A DNA stretch of 64,000 nt, taken from the NCBI RefSeq assembly GCF_001187555.1, contig NZ_LFIJ01000002.1:928535-992534 (forward strand). The letters are read 5' to 3'. This stretch comes from Gilvimarinus polysaccharolyticus (GTDB lineage Bacteria > Pseudomonadota > Gammaproteobacteria > Pseudomonadales > Cellvibrionaceae). How positions within the stretch are numbered: the first letter of the stretch is position 1; each line of letters opens with the position of its first letter. Both the position numbers and the translations under genes were made by a program. Positions 46,844 to 56,173 of the stretch are shown here, piece by piece. Below the pieces are notes generated by a model. The model ran no database searches, was not told the origin of the DNA, and saw only the letters and a program-made list of their open reading frames with translations.

Positions 46844-47652
46844 TACTTGCCTCCTAGCAATCGCTTAAAGAAGCCTTTTTGCACTTGCTCTAAAAAGCGA
46901 TGTGGAACCTCGTCGCCCAGCAGACGAGAGACCGCATCTTGATACGCTTGACCGGCTTCAGACTCGGTGTCGAGAATGACCGGTGAGCCTTGGTTTGACG
47001 CTTTAAGTACCGCTTCGGACTCGGGGATAACGCCCAGCAGTGGAATTGCCAAAATCTCTTCTACGTCTTCTACGCTTAGCATCTCGGCGTTGGCAACACG
47101 CGATGGGTTGTAGCGGGTTAGCAGCAGGTGTTCTTTAACGGCTTTACCTTGTTCGGCCAAGCGCGATTTACTTTGTAAAATGCCTAAAATGCGGTCGGAA
47201 TCACGTACCGACGATACCTCGGGATTGGTGACCACAATGGCTTCTTCGGCAAAGTACAGCGCCATTTGCGCGCCCTGCTCGATACCGGCGGGTGAGTCGC
47301 AGATAATAAAATCAAAGTCTTCGGCCAGCTCGTTCAGAATTGCTTCTACGCCTTCATAGGTTAGAGCGTCTTTATCGCGGGTTTGCGAGGCGGGCAAAAT
47401 ATACAGCCCCTCGGTGCGTTTGTCTTTGATCAGTGCTTGCTTGAGGGTCGCCTCCTTGTTGATCACGTTGACAAAGTCGTACACCACACGGCGCTCGCAA
47501 CCCATAATTAAATCTAGGTTGCGCAAGCCCACGTCAAAATCGATAACCACGGTTTTTTTGCCGCGTAATGCCAGGCCGGTGGATATCGCCGCGCTTGAGG
47601 TGGTTTTACCAACGCCACCTTTGCCAGATGTTATTACTATGATTTTAGCCAC
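46843..47652 (-). CDS. minD: septum site-determining ATPase MinD
   Basis: A 269-residue membrane-associated ATPase that recruits MinC. Deviant Walker A KGGVGKTT (11-18), [17 protein letters not shown], and a C-terminal amphipathic membrane-targeting helix ([15 protein letters not shown]). Second gene of minCDE; starts 30 bases after minC. Confidence 0.98.
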   Translation of the reverse strand: MAKIIVITSGKGGVGKTTSSAAISTGLALRGKKTVVIDFDVGLRNLDLIMGCERRVVYDFVNVINKEATLKQALIKDKRTEGLYILPASQTRDKDALTYEGVEAILNELAEDFDFIICDSPAGIEQGAQMALYFAEEAIVVTNPEVSSVRDSDRILGILQSKSRLAEQGKAVKEHLLLTRYNPSRVANAEMLSVEDVEEILAIPLLGVIPESEAVLKASNQGSPVILDTESEAGQAYQDAVSRLLGDEVPHRFLEQVQKGFFKRLLGGK

Positions 47653-47682
47653 GTGTTGTCCTCGTATTAATCGTCAGTGGTG

Positions 47683-48408
47683 TTACAGCGCTGCCACTTG
47701 AATGGATTCGTCTTGTAGGTATATCTGTGCCGCTTGCTTCCAGCAGTGCTCACGCAGTTTGTCGTTTAAAATAAAATGCCCGTTAATAGAGACCAACTCG
47801 GCCTCTAATTGCTGGCAAAAAATTCGCGCGTCTGGGTTACCGCGTACGCCGGCTAATGCTCGGCCACGCAAGGTGCTGTAAACATGTATATGGCCATCAG
47901 ATATCACCTCGGCGCCTTCGCTGACGGGAGCCAATAAAATTAAGTCACAGCCTTCGGCGTAAATTTGTTGCCCCGAGCGCACTGGACGCTCGATGACTCG
48001 TGCCGGTAGCGATGCTGCAGTATTTTGCGGCGCGCTTGCGGCTGGCGCCTCATCTGTAGGCGGAGCCGGTTCGGCTTGGCTCTTGTCGGCCTTGGGGCGC
48101 GAAGCGGGCAAATGTATTAAGCCTGCGTCGCGGGCTACTTGGGCGACTTTATCGCTGGCCCCTTTACAGCCAAATAGCTGAAACCCAACACTGCGGCATT
48201 GTTTAACGATGTCTTGCAGCAGCTCGCGGTCAGCCTCACCTTCGAACGAGGCGAGGTTTAAAAACAGGGGGGAGCCGGTAAAAAACAAAGGCGCCGAGGC
48301 AACTTTATCGCGTAATTGCTCGGAAAATTCTTGGGGCTGGTAGTGATACAGATCCAGCGACATAGTTGTCAAGCTGGTGCCCTTAATCTGGAAGCAGGCT
48401 TCTGCCAT
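47683..48408 (-). CDS. minC: septum site-determining protein MinC
   Basis: A 241-residue FtsZ assembly inhibitor. The N-terminal domain (about 1-105) contacts FtsZ. A Pro/Ala-rich linker follows (about 115-140), and a C-terminal beta-helix domain (about 142-235) has the RSGQQIYAEGCDLILLAPVSEGAEVISDGHIHVY motif that binds MinD. First gene of minCDE. Confidence 0.95.
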   Translation of the reverse strand: MAEACFQIKGTSLTTMSLDLYHYQPQEFSEQLRDKVASAPLFFTGSPLFLNLASFEGEADRELLQDIVKQCRSVGFQLFGCKGASDKVAQVARDAGLIHLPASRPKADKSQAEPAPPTDEAPAASAPQNTAASLPARVIERPVRSGQQIYAEGCDLILLAPVSEGAEVISDGHIHVYSTLRGRALAGVRGNPDARIFCQQLEAELVSINGHFILNDKLREHCWKQAAQIYLQDESIQVAAL

Positions 48409-48541
48409 CTCCGTGTCCTAATGTCTATTGTGTCGCCGCAATGCTGCGACGGGGTGAAAATGTTCTGTTATGTCGCCAATTTACGCGGCTTTAGTTTAAC
48501 AGATTGAGTGCGCCCGAATGCGCGCTGCCGCGCAATATAAC

Positions 48542-48575
48542 AAACCCCCGCCTGCCGTGATACGGACGGCGGGGG
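48542..48575 (-). terminator. intrinsic terminator of the DUF2058 gene
   Basis: CCCCCGCC and GGCGGGGG pair, with inner CCGT/ACGG; the minus-strand transcript ends in UUUG. Confidence 0.75.
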
Positions 48576-48588
48576 ATTGAGGGGGGTA

Positions 48589-49137
48589 TTACCACATTAA
48601 GTCGTCGGGAATGACGTAATCTTTGTATGGATCGTCTTCGTCGGGCTCGTCGGTCGCCTGCGTCTTGGCCAAAATAATGCTATCGCTGTCACGCAGAGCG
48701 ATTTTGTCGGCCACAATGCGGGGGACCAGTTCATGACCCTCGCCGAGTTTGGCGATGGCGAGTTGGCCGCGCATCAGCTGTTGTTGTACTTTGGCGCTCA
48801 CCAGCAGTTTTTTGATGGTTTTGCCATCGGTAAAGTTGTATTCCAGCTCGGCTTCGCCCCGGGCTAGTTTTGGCTGGCGGTGGGTTTCTATTAGCTGTTT
48901 GATTTGCGCGGCAATGGCTTTTTGCTCGGCTTCGGCTTGGCGCTGACGGTTAAGCTCGCGATCGCGCTCGGCTTTTTCGGCTCGTGCCGCTTGTACCGAT
49001 TGTTTGGTCTCGTCTACCACCACCTGTTTCGATTTATGCGCTTGCTTGGTTTGCTTGCGTTTGTCTTTTTGAATCTGCTTGGCTGCTTTCTCGTTGATCA
49101 AGCCCGCTTGTTTCAGTTGATCTTGCAAGGACGCCAT
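48589..49137 (-). CDS. DUF2058 (YaiL-like) protein
   Basis: A 182-residue, highly charged protein. MASLQDQLKQAGLINEKAAKQIQKDKRKQ and the long Lys/Glu/Gln helix (30-85) match DUF2058, named YaiL in Escherichia coli. The C-terminal part (YNFTDGKTIKKLLVSAKVQQQLMRG) is a compact domain. Suggested roles involve nucleic acid or ribosome association, unproven. Monocistronic. Confidence 0.9.
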   Translation of the reverse strand: MASLQDQLKQAGLINEKAAKQIQKDKRKQTKQAHKSKQVVVDETKQSVQAARAEKAERDRELNRQRQAEAEQKAIAAQIKQLIETHRQPKLARGEAELEYNFTDGKTIKKLLVSAKVQQQLMRGQLAIAKLGEGHELVPRIVADKIALRDSDSIILAKTQATDEPDEDDPYKDYVIPDDLMW

Positions 49138-49341
49138 GGGGTTCTCTCTAACGTTGTAATAAAGGTCGTTGATAATTACTTGGCGTATTATGCCATGTTG
49201 GCTCGCGCGCGAGAATCGGTATCACTCTAGCGTTGGCGGTAAAGGCGTATCAAGCAACGTTTTTACGCAAAATGTTAGCTACATTTGTTGCGCTTGTGGC
49301 TGTAGGGCGCGGCAACTGGGTTGTTCGCGCCCATGGGCTTG

Positions 49342-51312
49342 TTATTGAGCCGCTTTAATGACCCCCGCCCAACCGCCACCGGAGGCGAGCTTGATAGTGA
49401 GCTGGTCGTTCGCCTGTAGTGCTTGGGTTGTGATGGTGTAGTCTTCGGCAAAGTGTTCGGTGTTTTTGCCATCGCCGAGGGCGGTGAGGGTAAATTTGCC
49501 CTCTCCTAGAAAACTAAAGTCGATACTTAAGGTGCGCGCGGTGTTGTCGGTCATGGCGCCTAAGTACCAGTTATCACCTTTGCGGCGTGCTACTAAAATA
49601 TAATCAGCCACCTGTGCATCCAGCACGTGAGTTTCGTCCCAGTCGGCGGGAAACTGACTGATAAACTCGGTCACTTTTGGCTCGCGACGATAAGTCGAGG
49701 GCGACTCACATAGCATTTGCAGTGCGCTTTCGTACACGGCGTACATGGCTACTTGATGTGCTCGGGTGCCTAAGCTAACGGGGCGATAATGGCTGATGTG
49801 GTGATTGGCTAAATGCGCATTGCGCAGCGCTCCAGGGGTAAAGTCCATCGGGCCCGCTACCATGCGAATAAACGGCAAGGTGACGTTGTGCTCGGGGGTT
49901 ATGTCGGCGCTCCATTTGTTGTTTTCGTTCCCTTTAACACCCTCGTAACTCATGACGTTGGGGTAAGCGCGGCGTAAGCCCGCAGGCTTAAAGCCGCCGT
50001 GGTAGTCCACTAACAGCTCGTGCTTGGCGGCTTCGCGGGCGATTTTCTCGTAAAAATTTACCATCTCTTGGTCGGAGCGCTGCATAAAGTCAGTTTTAAT
50101 GCCGGCCACGCCCCACTCACCGTAGGTCTTTAAAATATTTTGGTAGTCTTGGTCGAGCGGCCCCCACAGTGCCCAGAGGATAATCTCGACATTTTTGCTT
50201 TGCCCGTAGCGCACCAACTCGTGCACATCGACTTCGGGGTTCATGGTTATTAAGTCGCTGGTGGTTTTGGTCCAGCCTTCATCCAAGATCACGTACTCAA
50301 GGCCGTATTCGGCGGCAAAGTCGATGTAGTATTTGTAGGTTTGGGTGTTGATGCCCGATTTAAAATCGACATCAAATAAGTTGTTGGCGTTGTACCAATC
50401 CCAAGCGATACGGCCGGGTTTTATCCAGCTGGAGTCGGTCAGTTGGTTTTTGCGCGATAACAACCAGACCAGCTGGCTTTCGACCAGTGCGCCGTCGTTA
50501 TCGCTGATCACTGCAACGCGCCAAGGGTAGTGGCGATGGCCCTGGGTTTTGGCGATGTAATCTGTGTAGCTGAGAAGTTGGTTGCGATCTTTCGAGCCCG
50601 CCATCGGCGTGGCTTCGGCCACCACGTTGCTAAAGCCCGCACTAAAACCGTCTTTACCGGTGCCGTATAAAAATAAACCGGGGTAGTCATACAAGTCGGC
50701 CTCGGTAAAGACAATATTAATGTCATTAACGCCGATATAGGCCGGCAGCGAGGCAAAGCGTCCGGGGCTGATATCGGCTACTTTGCTCGGCACATACAAG
50801 CGCTCATAGTGAGAGATCAACGACTCTTCTTCGGGGAATAATGTCGTGGCGCCTGCGGGAAAATTTAGCCCCATGGTTTCGTCTTCAACGGTTACGCTGT
50901 TGTTGTGCTCGCCGACAAACCGATAGGCAACACCGTCGTTATAAGCGCGAAAATCAATGCCAAAATCATTATCAAACCGCAGCGATAGTTCGCGGTAGTG
51001 CTCGGTAATCATGGCCGATTTGTGTTTTACCGCTGGCGTGTGGCTGCTGTTTACTTCGTTGCGGTCAACGCTGATCAGCTTGGTGTCGCGGGTGATATCG
51101 CCCAGCCCTTTTAGCGTTAAGCCGATATTGCTGGGGGCAATCACCGCGGCGTCATCGAGCTTGGCCGACCAGTTCACGGTTTGCGTAACATCGACACTAA
51201 TCGTCAGCCGCTCATTGGGTGATTGCAGTTTAAAGGTTTCGGCTTGCGCGGCGCTTACCAGCAGCGTGAATAACACAGTACAGTGGAGCGTTGCCAGACG
51301 GGGGGGAGCCAT
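49342..51312 (-). CDS. GH97 alpha-glucosidase/alpha-galactosidase
   Basis: A 656-residue exported enzyme, signal peptide ending AQA. An N-terminal beta-sandwich (about 25-280) is followed by the GH97 barrel: AWDWYNANNLFDVDFKSGINTQTYKYYIDFAAEYGLEYVILDEGW, then GVAGIKTDFMQRSDQ and LLVDYHGGFKPAGLRRAYPNVMSYEGVKGNE. A C-terminal beta domain ends it. GH97 enzymes release alpha-linked glucose or galactose in the periplasm; retaining or inverting class is not decided here. Monocistronic. Confidence 0.92.
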   Translation of the reverse strand: MAPPRLATLHCTVLFTLLVSAAQAETFKLQSPNERLTISVDVTQTVNWSAKLDDAAVIAPSNIGLTLKGLGDITRDTKLISVDRNEVNSSHTPAVKHKSAMITEHYRELSLRFDNDFGIDFRAYNDGVAYRFVGEHNNSVTVEDETMGLNFPAGATTLFPEEESLISHYERLYVPSKVADISPGRFASLPAYIGVNDINIVFTEADLYDYPGLFLYGTGKDGFSAGFSNVVAEATPMAGSKDRNQLLSYTDYIAKTQGHRHYPWRVAVISDNDGALVESQLVWLLSRKNQLTDSSWIKPGRIAWDWYNANNLFDVDFKSGINTQTYKYYIDFAAEYGLEYVILDEGWTKTTSDLITMNPEVDVHELVRYGQSKNVEIILWALWGPLDQDYQNILKTYGEWGVAGIKTDFMQRSDQEMVNFYEKIAREAAKHELLVDYHGGFKPAGLRRAYPNVMSYEGVKGNENNKWSADITPEHNVTLPFIRMVAGPMDFTPGALRNAHLANHHISHYRPVSLGTRAHQVAMYAVYESALQMLCESPSTYRREPKVTEFISQFPADWDETHVLDAQVADYILVARRKGDNWYLGAMTDNTARTLSIDFSFLGEGKFTLTALGDGKNTEHFAEDYTITTQALQANDQLTIKLASGGGWAGVIKAAQ

Positions 51313-51534
51313 ATTCGTAAGCCTATTGTTATGTTATTAATTATGGGGTGTGATTGCTCTTTATCTATAACGGCCATACTGCCGCCAAGGATCGTTGAAT
51401 ACAAGCGCCGGTGGGCATTGAGATGGGCCCCTAAGCGCTATAACACCAAAGACTTTAGTGGCGGGCGAGTCTAATTAGGTTGGTTCTGTGGCTACAATAG
51501 AGTATTGCTCGCAGATTGCTGCCGGGCCGTTAAT

Positions 51535-52227
51535 TTAAGGCTCCCGCGAATCTTTGGGGCGCCGGTAAGCGCCGGCAGCAGGCGGTATTAAGTCGCCGTC
51601 TTCATCTAGCTTAGGGTAGGGGAGCTTGTGCTGCTTACAGTAACGCGCCATGGCCGGTTGCGCCCACTCAAACAGCGTTTGGTGGTAGTGTTCATCCTCA
51701 ATACAGCCGCGCAGATAGTGGCCTGCCTGCTGCCGTTGGTGCATGGCCTCTTGCAGAATGATGCCTGCGGCAACGCTAACGTTGTAGCTTTCAACTAAGC
51801 CCATAATGGGAATACTGACATGCGCATCTGCCTCGAGTGCGGCGTAATCGCTTAAACCGTCTCGCTCGGCGCCCATGACCAGTGCAAAGGGTTGAGTGTA
51901 ATCGGCCTCGCGATAGTGCACCGCGCGATCAGACCAGTGTGCCGCAATTAAGGTAAACCCGCGCTGGCGCAGGTGCTTAAAACCATCTTCAATGCGCTCG
52001 TGTACTCGCTGCGAGGTAAAGCGGCCAATACCGCCGGCGGTGTTGTGGAACACTACGCCACCGTGTTCGGGTCTAACCATATGCACTTCGCTAATGCCGG
52101 CGGCCTCGGCGTTGCGCATAATGGCCGAGATATTCTGGCCTTTGTGGACTTTATCGGTCAGCACCGTCATATCGGGCTGACGTTGGTGCAACACTCTTAT
52201 AAACTTTTCAAAACGTTCGCGGCTCAT
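51535..52227 (-). CDS. trmH: tRNA (guanosine-18-2'-O)-methyltransferase TrmH
   Basis: A 230-residue SPOUT methyltransferase modifying the D-loop guanosine 18 of tRNA with S-adenosylmethionine. Motif 1 VHKGQNISAIMRNAEAAGI, motif 2 ALVMGAERDGLS and motif 3 IPIMGLVESYNVSVAAGI form the trefoil knot. A C-terminal helical extension is typical of TrmH. Its start is divergent from a small gene. Confidence 0.95.
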   Translation of the reverse strand: MSRERFEKFIRVLHQRQPDMTVLTDKVHKGQNISAIMRNAEAAGISEVHMVRPEHGGVVFHNTAGGIGRFTSQRVHERIEDGFKHLRQRGFTLIAAHWSDRAVHYREADYTQPFALVMGAERDGLSDYAALEADAHVSIPIMGLVESYNVSVAAGIILQEAMHQRQQAGHYLRGCIEDEHYHQTLFEWAQPAMARYCKQHKLPYPKLDEDGDLIPPAAGAYRRPKDSREP

Positions 52228-52288
52228 GGATGACTTTTATTATCGATGGCAAAAGCGTCATTATAGAGCCAAACAACCGGAGGAGCTC

Positions 52289-52543
52289 ATGAAGGCATCT
52301 GATTTTTTAAAAAAGTACGAGCGAGAACAGCAAGCTAAAACTGGCAAAGTGGACGATAGCGAGGAAGATCACTCGTTAGAGCATAATGCGCGTGAGCGTG
52401 CTAAGCATTTGGAACAGGGCTTAAATGTTGGCAGCCCTTACGATTGGGAAGATCTAGAAAAATACCAGCGTGAGCTTGAACGCATGGAGCGCGAAGGGCC
52501 GGGCCGTGCTAAGCCGGCCGATGATGACACCGAATCGAAATAA
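52289..52543 (+). CDS. small acidic helical hypothetical protein
   Basis: An 84-residue, strongly charged, probably helical protein (MKASDFLKKYEREQQAK, later YDWEDLEKYQRELERME). GGAGGAG immediately before the ATG at 52289 is a strong ribosome site, so the longer frame from 52226 is not used. It has no recognised family. Followed 39 bases later by a TauE/SafE permease, possibly in one transcript. Confidence 0.65.
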   Translation: MKASDFLKKYEREQQAKTGKVDDSEEDHSLEHNARERAKHLEQGLNVGSPYDWEDLEKYQRELERMEREGPGRAKPADDDTESK

Positions 52544-52582
52544 ACAGCTGGTGAGTTAACGCGATAAGTAGCGGGAGTTTTT

Positions 52583-53389
52583 GTGGATTGGATATGGTTG
52601 CTAAGTTATCTCGCGCTGGGTGCAATAACCGGTGTGTTTGCCGGTTTATTGGGCGTGGGTGGCGGCGGCATTATGGTGCCGGTGTTAACTATGATGTTTG
52701 CTGCGCAAGGCTTTAATCCCGAACATAAGGTTCATTTAGCTCTAGGAACCTCGATGGCGGCTATTGTCCCTACGGCCATTGCCAGCGCCCGTGCGCATCA
52801 TCTGCGTGGTGGGGTTGTTTGGCCGGCGGTGCGCGGTTTGGCGCCCGGTGTATTGCTGGGTACTTTTGCCGCGACCTTTGTCGCGAGCTTTTTAAGTGGC
52901 ATACCGCTGGCGATCTTTTTTGCCGTGTTTATGAGCGCGGTGGCGCTGTATATGATGATCGGTAAACCGCCGCACGCGGATCGTATTTTGCCCGGCCCGG
53001 TGGGTCTTGGTGCAGTCGGCTCTGGTATTGGTGGGGTGTCGGCATTGGTGGCCATTGGCGGCGGCTCGCTCACCGTGCCATTTTTGGTGTGGTGCAATGT
53101 GCCTATGGCGCGAGCGGTAGGCACCTCGGCGGCGGTTGGTTTACCCATTGCCGCCGCCGGTGCGGCAGGTTATATCGTCAATGGCTGGGGGCTTTCGGGG
53201 CTGCCCAGTCACACCTTAGGTTTTGTGGTGTGGCCAGCGGTGTTGGCGATGGCGCTGATGAGCTTTATCACCGCGCCGCTCGGTGCGCGCTTGGCGCACC
53301 GGTTACCTGTCGCAACTTTAAAGCGGGTGTTTGCGGTGGTGATGGTGTTGTTGGCGGTTAAGATGTTGCATGGGGTGTTGGTGGGGTAG
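52583..53389 (+). CDS. TauE/SafE (DUF81) sulfite exporter family permease
   Basis: A 268-residue membrane protein with about eight helices in two repeats. The signature GAITGVFAGLLGVGGGGIMVPVLTMMF and its repeat GGVSALVAIGGGSLTVPFLVWCNVP define the family, known for export of sulfite or sulfoacetate and related small organosulfur anions. GGGAG precedes the GTG start. Substrate unknown. Last gene before the cassette island. Confidence 0.92.
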   Translation: MDWIWLLSYLALGAITGVFAGLLGVGGGGIMVPVLTMMFAAQGFNPEHKVHLALGTSMAAIVPTAIASARAHHLRGGVVWPAVRGLAPGVLLGTFAATFVASFLSGIPLAIFFAVFMSAVALYMMIGKPPHADRILPGPVGLGAVGSGIGGVSALVAIGGGSLTVPFLVWCNVPMARAVGTSAAVGLPIAAAGAAGYIVNGWGLSGLPSHTLGFVVWPAVLAMALMSFITAPLGARLAHRLPVATLKRVFAVVMVLLAVKMLHGVLVG

Positions 53390-53746
53390 GGTTTCTCAGG
53401 CTCGCTTCTAAGGCAGCTCTATAAATGCCGAACAGCTTTTTGATATGTCCAAAAATGATCAGTACCGTCTATTTAAATAGATACGATAGTCTGGCAGGGA
53501 GCCTATCAAGGCTACTATCTTAGGCGAATTGAAAGTAAGGCTTAATAATCAATTGCTTGGAGTGTACGGTTAAATCAAAAATAAACGCCCTCTCAATACG
53601 GTCTATTTGTGATTGAAGGTCAACCAAAATCCTCTGGAGGCTTGACTCGGCACGGGGCTGGGGATAGTTTCAGTTAAAATTCAATAAAGGATAGGCTCCC
53701 TAGTCTCGGGATTTCTGGAAGGAGCCTATTAAAATGTTAACTGCCT
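53390..53746. other. boundary region of the cassette array with inverted repeats
   Basis: About 350 bases without a gene. AGGGAGCCTATC (53496-53507) and its exact inverse GATAGGCTCCCT (53690-53701) bracket about 180 bases, and a third partial copy GGAGCCTAT lies at 53721-53729. No integrase or attI is recognised. This is where the first cassette would join the chromosome. Confidence 0.5.
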
Positions 53747-54163
53747 ATGAAGCTCGTATTAAAAATTGCCATTGGAGTTGTTTTAACGTTACTAGCTATA
53801 CCAGCGATTTTTCTCGGTGTGGTTTTCTGGTTTGGCGGCGATATGTGCGGAAACTATGTGCACAAAGAGTATCTATCACCAAGTAATTCTCATAAAGCCG
53901 TGATCTTTCAAAGAGACTGTGGCGCTACAGCTGGGTTTAGTACTCAAATATCAATAATCGGTGCACGGGAAGACTTAAGTAATAGCAAAGGGAATATTTA
54001 TATAATTGATGGTCACCCAGACGAAGTAGCACCAACTCTAAAATGGCTTTCAGAAAGTATACTTTCAATCAGTCGGCCGTTAAATGGCACCGAATACAAA
54101 GCCAAGCACAATTGGGGTTGGCTTAACAGAATAGAGGTAGAGTATGGTGCAGGCAGCAGTTAA
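53747..54163 (+). CDS. cassette gene: DUF5412-like membrane protein
   Basis: A 138-residue protein. An N-terminal helix (about 5-28) leads to an extracytoplasmic domain with VHKEYLSPSNSHKAVIFQRDCGATAGFSTQISI, typical of DUF5412-like proteins frequent in integron cassettes; two cysteines are visible. Role unknown. The stop TAA lies within the attC that follows. No strong ribosome site; GGAG at 53721 fits another frame. First recognisable cassette. Confidence 0.7.
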   Translation: MKLVLKIAIGVVLTLLAIPAIFLGVVFWFGGDMCGNYVHKEYLSPSNSHKAVIFQRDCGATAGFSTQISIIGAREDLSNSKGNIYIIDGHPDEVAPTLKWLSESILSISRPLNGTEYKAKHNWGWLNRIEVEYGAGSS

Positions 54164-54249
54164 CAAGCAATCAACCGGACTCCGCATTGCGTGGTTCGCT
54201 TCGCTCACATTACCACGCAATACTCCGCTCGGTTATTGCGGCGTTAGGT
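54158..54249 (+). other. integron attC site 1
   Basis: R'' AGTTAAC (54158-54164) and R' GTTAGGT (54243-54249), 92 bases. GCAAT-CAACCG pairs with CGGTT-ATTGC with extrahelical bases; the inner ATTGCGTGG/CCACGCAAT stem is perfect. Confidence 0.85.
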
Positions 54250-54269
54250 GGATCTAGGGAATTTACAGA

Positions 54270-54503
54270 ATGTCATTTTCGAGTTTTTTGATAGAAAATG
54301 GATGGGATAAAGATAGCCAGAGCGTAAAATATTCTAAAGGCAATTGGAACTTAACTTACGATACGAGTGCTTGGATTGAGGTCGGTACAATTAGAAATCC
54401 AAGAGTATTCGATGTTCCAGTGCCGGAAAAAGATAAAGAGCAGTGGACGTTAAACCTAATAGTTCACTTATGTGAAGCTGATGACAAAATTCATAGCAAA
54501 TAA
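54270..54503 (+). CDS. cassette gene: small hypothetical protein
   Basis: A 77-residue soluble protein of unknown family, acidic, with the phrase GNWNLTYDTSAWIEVGTIRNPRVFDVPVP. It starts 20 bases after attC site 1 and ends 30 bases before attC site 2, the normal cassette arrangement. No motif recognised. Confidence 0.6.
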   Translation: MSFSSFLIENGWDKDSQSVKYSKGNWNLTYDTSAWIEVGTIRNPRVFDVPVPEKDKEQWTLNLIVHLCEADDKIHSK

Positions 54504-54533
54504 CACAGCTAAGTATTTACTGCGTGCTATCTC

Positions 54534-54602
54534 ACTTAACAAAACAATCTTGCGGAGCGCCTTACGCTTCGCTTCAGGCGCCCGCAAATTGTGGCGTTAG
54601 CC
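54534..54602 (+). other. integron attC site 2
   Basis: R'' ACTTAAC (54534-54540) is a perfect consensus match and R' GTTAGCC is at 54596-54602. ACAAT-CTTGCGG pairs with CCGCAAATTGT, and GCGCCT with AGGCGC. Length 69 bases. Confidence 0.88.
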
Positions 54603-54616
54603 CTATAAAGGAAGTT

Positions 54617-55276
54617 ATGGAATCAATCGCACTTATCGGACAAGCAATTGCAGTTATTGCAGCCTGCTGGGCAATAATTTCTGGAGTTGGGGCGTGGAAG
54701 AGAGAATTTATCGGTAAACGAAGAATTGAACTTGCAGAAGAAGTTCTAGCTTCATTTTTCGAAATAAAAGATGTTATTGCAACAATAAGAAACCCATTCT
54801 CATCTGGGGATGAAGGAAAATCCAGAAAGAAAGGCGAGCATGAGACACAAGATGAAGGTGCATTGCTTGACCGCGGATACATCGTATTTGAACGATATGA
54901 AACCAGAAAAGAAGCCTTCGTTCGTTTCAACACTCTAAAGTATAAATTTATGGCTACGTTTGGTCCTGAGACAGAAGACATCTTTACCGATTGCAATACA
55001 ACGCTAAACAGCATTTTTGTTTCGGCAAGGCAATTGGCCACTCACTACTGGCAACGGCAAGGTCGTGTACCAATGGAAGGGGACGAGTTTCAAAGGCACT
55101 TAGATGAAATGCACCGACATGAAGGCATATTCTGGGATCGCATGGATGAAGAGGATGACATTCGCCAAAAGTTACAGTCAGTTCAGGATAAGCTGGATAC
55201 GGTTACTAAGCCATGCTTTGAAGAGCCAATGAAAACATACTCAATTTTCACGAAGCAATGGTTTGCAAAGGGCTAA
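54617..55276 (+). CDS. cassette gene: membrane-anchored hypothetical protein
   Basis: A 219-residue protein. One N-terminal helix (MESIALIGQAIAVIAACWAIISGVGAW) is followed by charged helices with coiled-coil character (EEVLASFFEIKDVIATIRNPF). AAGGA precedes the ATG at 54617; the frame is open from 54524 but that part crosses attC site 2. Its stop is in attC site 3. Resembles the anchored coiled-coil proteins found in many cassettes; function unknown. Confidence 0.65.
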   Translation: MESIALIGQAIAVIAACWAIISGVGAWKREFIGKRRIELAEEVLASFFEIKDVIATIRNPFSSGDEGKSRKKGEHETQDEGALLDRGYIVFERYETRKEAFVRFNTLKYKFMATFGPETEDIFTDCNTTLNSIFVSARQLATHYWQRQGRVPMEGDEFQRHLDEMHRHEGIFWDRMDEEDDIRQKLQSVQDKLDTVTKPCFEEPMKTYSIFTKQWFAKG

Positions 55277-55351
55277 CAAGGCAATGGTTCGGAATTTTAA
55301 AAGCTCCGGCTTCGCCTCCACTTTTAAAATCCGCACATTGCGGCGTTAGTA
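55271..55351 (+). other. integron attC site 3
   Basis: GGCTAAC (55271-55277) and GTTAGTA (55345-55351), 81 bases. GCAATGGTTCGGA pairs with TCCGCACATTGC, and TTTTAAAAG with CTTTTAAAA. Includes the stop of the upstream gene. Confidence 0.85.
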
Positions 55352-55367
55352 GGCTTAGGATAAATCT

Positions 55368-56084
55368 ATGATAACTATTATTGCTGAAACCATACGAAAC
55401 CCACGCTTTGTAAGCGAAGATGGATCGCAAATAAACTGCTTCGTAAAATTCAGCCATATGAAAGAAGAGCATGAATTTACAGCGTCTGCCTATGACTGTG
55501 AAAAGCATGGGCGCGAAATTTGGTCGCAGTGTATTAATGGTGACTACGGTGAAGTCAAAGCATTTGAGCCAAGAGTAATAGACTTTAATATCCCTGATGA
55601 GGGATATCAGCTAAATGATAGTGAAATCGAGTTTCTAAAGTACTTGGATTTGATTAATGAAGAGAATACTAAGAAGTCCTATCGAAGTGTGGCAATTTTG
55701 TGGGGGGTGGTTTTAGATAAAATTTTAAATACATTGATACTAAGATCTTTTCCAGATAAGAACCCGAATAAATTAGATATTAGGACATTTGACAAGAAGA
55801 TTAAGTTTTCAGCTCAACACAATCTTATTACAGATGAGCAAAGTAAGCGATTGAACTTCATTCGGCACATTAGAAATGAAGCCGCTCATAATTGGGATCT
55901 TACTGGAGGGAACTCCAAACTGATTGAGAATTTAAAATCTCTTTATGAATTAGACCACTCTTCATTATTTGAATACATTGAAGATGCGGAGCACCTTATT
56001 CAAATGATCTACAGTGGTTCCGCAGCAATGATCAGTATCGCATTAAAAAATATATCAGCTGGCTTAATAGAAGAAGCCAACTAA
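55368..56084 (+). CDS. cassette gene: N-terminal domain + HEPN/DUF4145-like protein
   Basis: A 238-residue protein in two parts. Residues 1-80 (VSEDGSQINCFVKFSH, ASAYDCEKHGREIW, GDYGEVKAF) resemble a small domain seen in phage-type hypothetical proteins. The C-terminal part (about 90-238) is helical with RHIRNEAAHNWD, giving a HEPN pattern R-x4-H (Arg169, His174) as in DUF4145-like proteins. A possible RNase or nucleic-acid binding effector; the fusion suggests a sensor plus HEPN design. The stop falls in attC site 4. Confidence 0.65.
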   Translation: MITIIAETIRNPRFVSEDGSQINCFVKFSHMKEEHEFTASAYDCEKHGREIWSQCINGDYGEVKAFEPRVIDFNIPDEGYQLNDSEIEFLKYLDLINEENTKKSYRSVAILWGVVLDKILNTLILRSFPDKNPNKLDIRTFDKKIKFSAQHNLITDEQSKRLNFIRHIRNEAAHNWDLTGGNSKLIENLKSLYELDHSSLFEYIEDAEHLIQMIYSGSAAMISIALKNISAGLIEEAN

Positions 56085-56156
56085 CAAAAATATTAAATTC
56101 GCGCCCTTCGGCCGCCCGGCGCTCGTTCCTCGCGCGGTTTATATAAGGCGTTATGT
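56079..56156 (+). other. integron attC site 4
   Basis: AACTAAC (56079-56085) and GTTATGT (56150-56156), 78 bases. ATATTAAATTCGCGC can fold back on GCGCGGTTTATAT, and the centre is GC-rich. The start of the next gene is inside or just after the right box. Confidence 0.78.
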
Positions 56157-56173
56157 TTAAGCGAGGTAACCTA

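Noticed and set aside
53734..53880. Alternative frame from the ATG at 53734 with a well-placed GGAG
   Set aside because: The encoded peptide has no membrane or domain character and ends soon; the frame from 53747 gives a recognisable protein.
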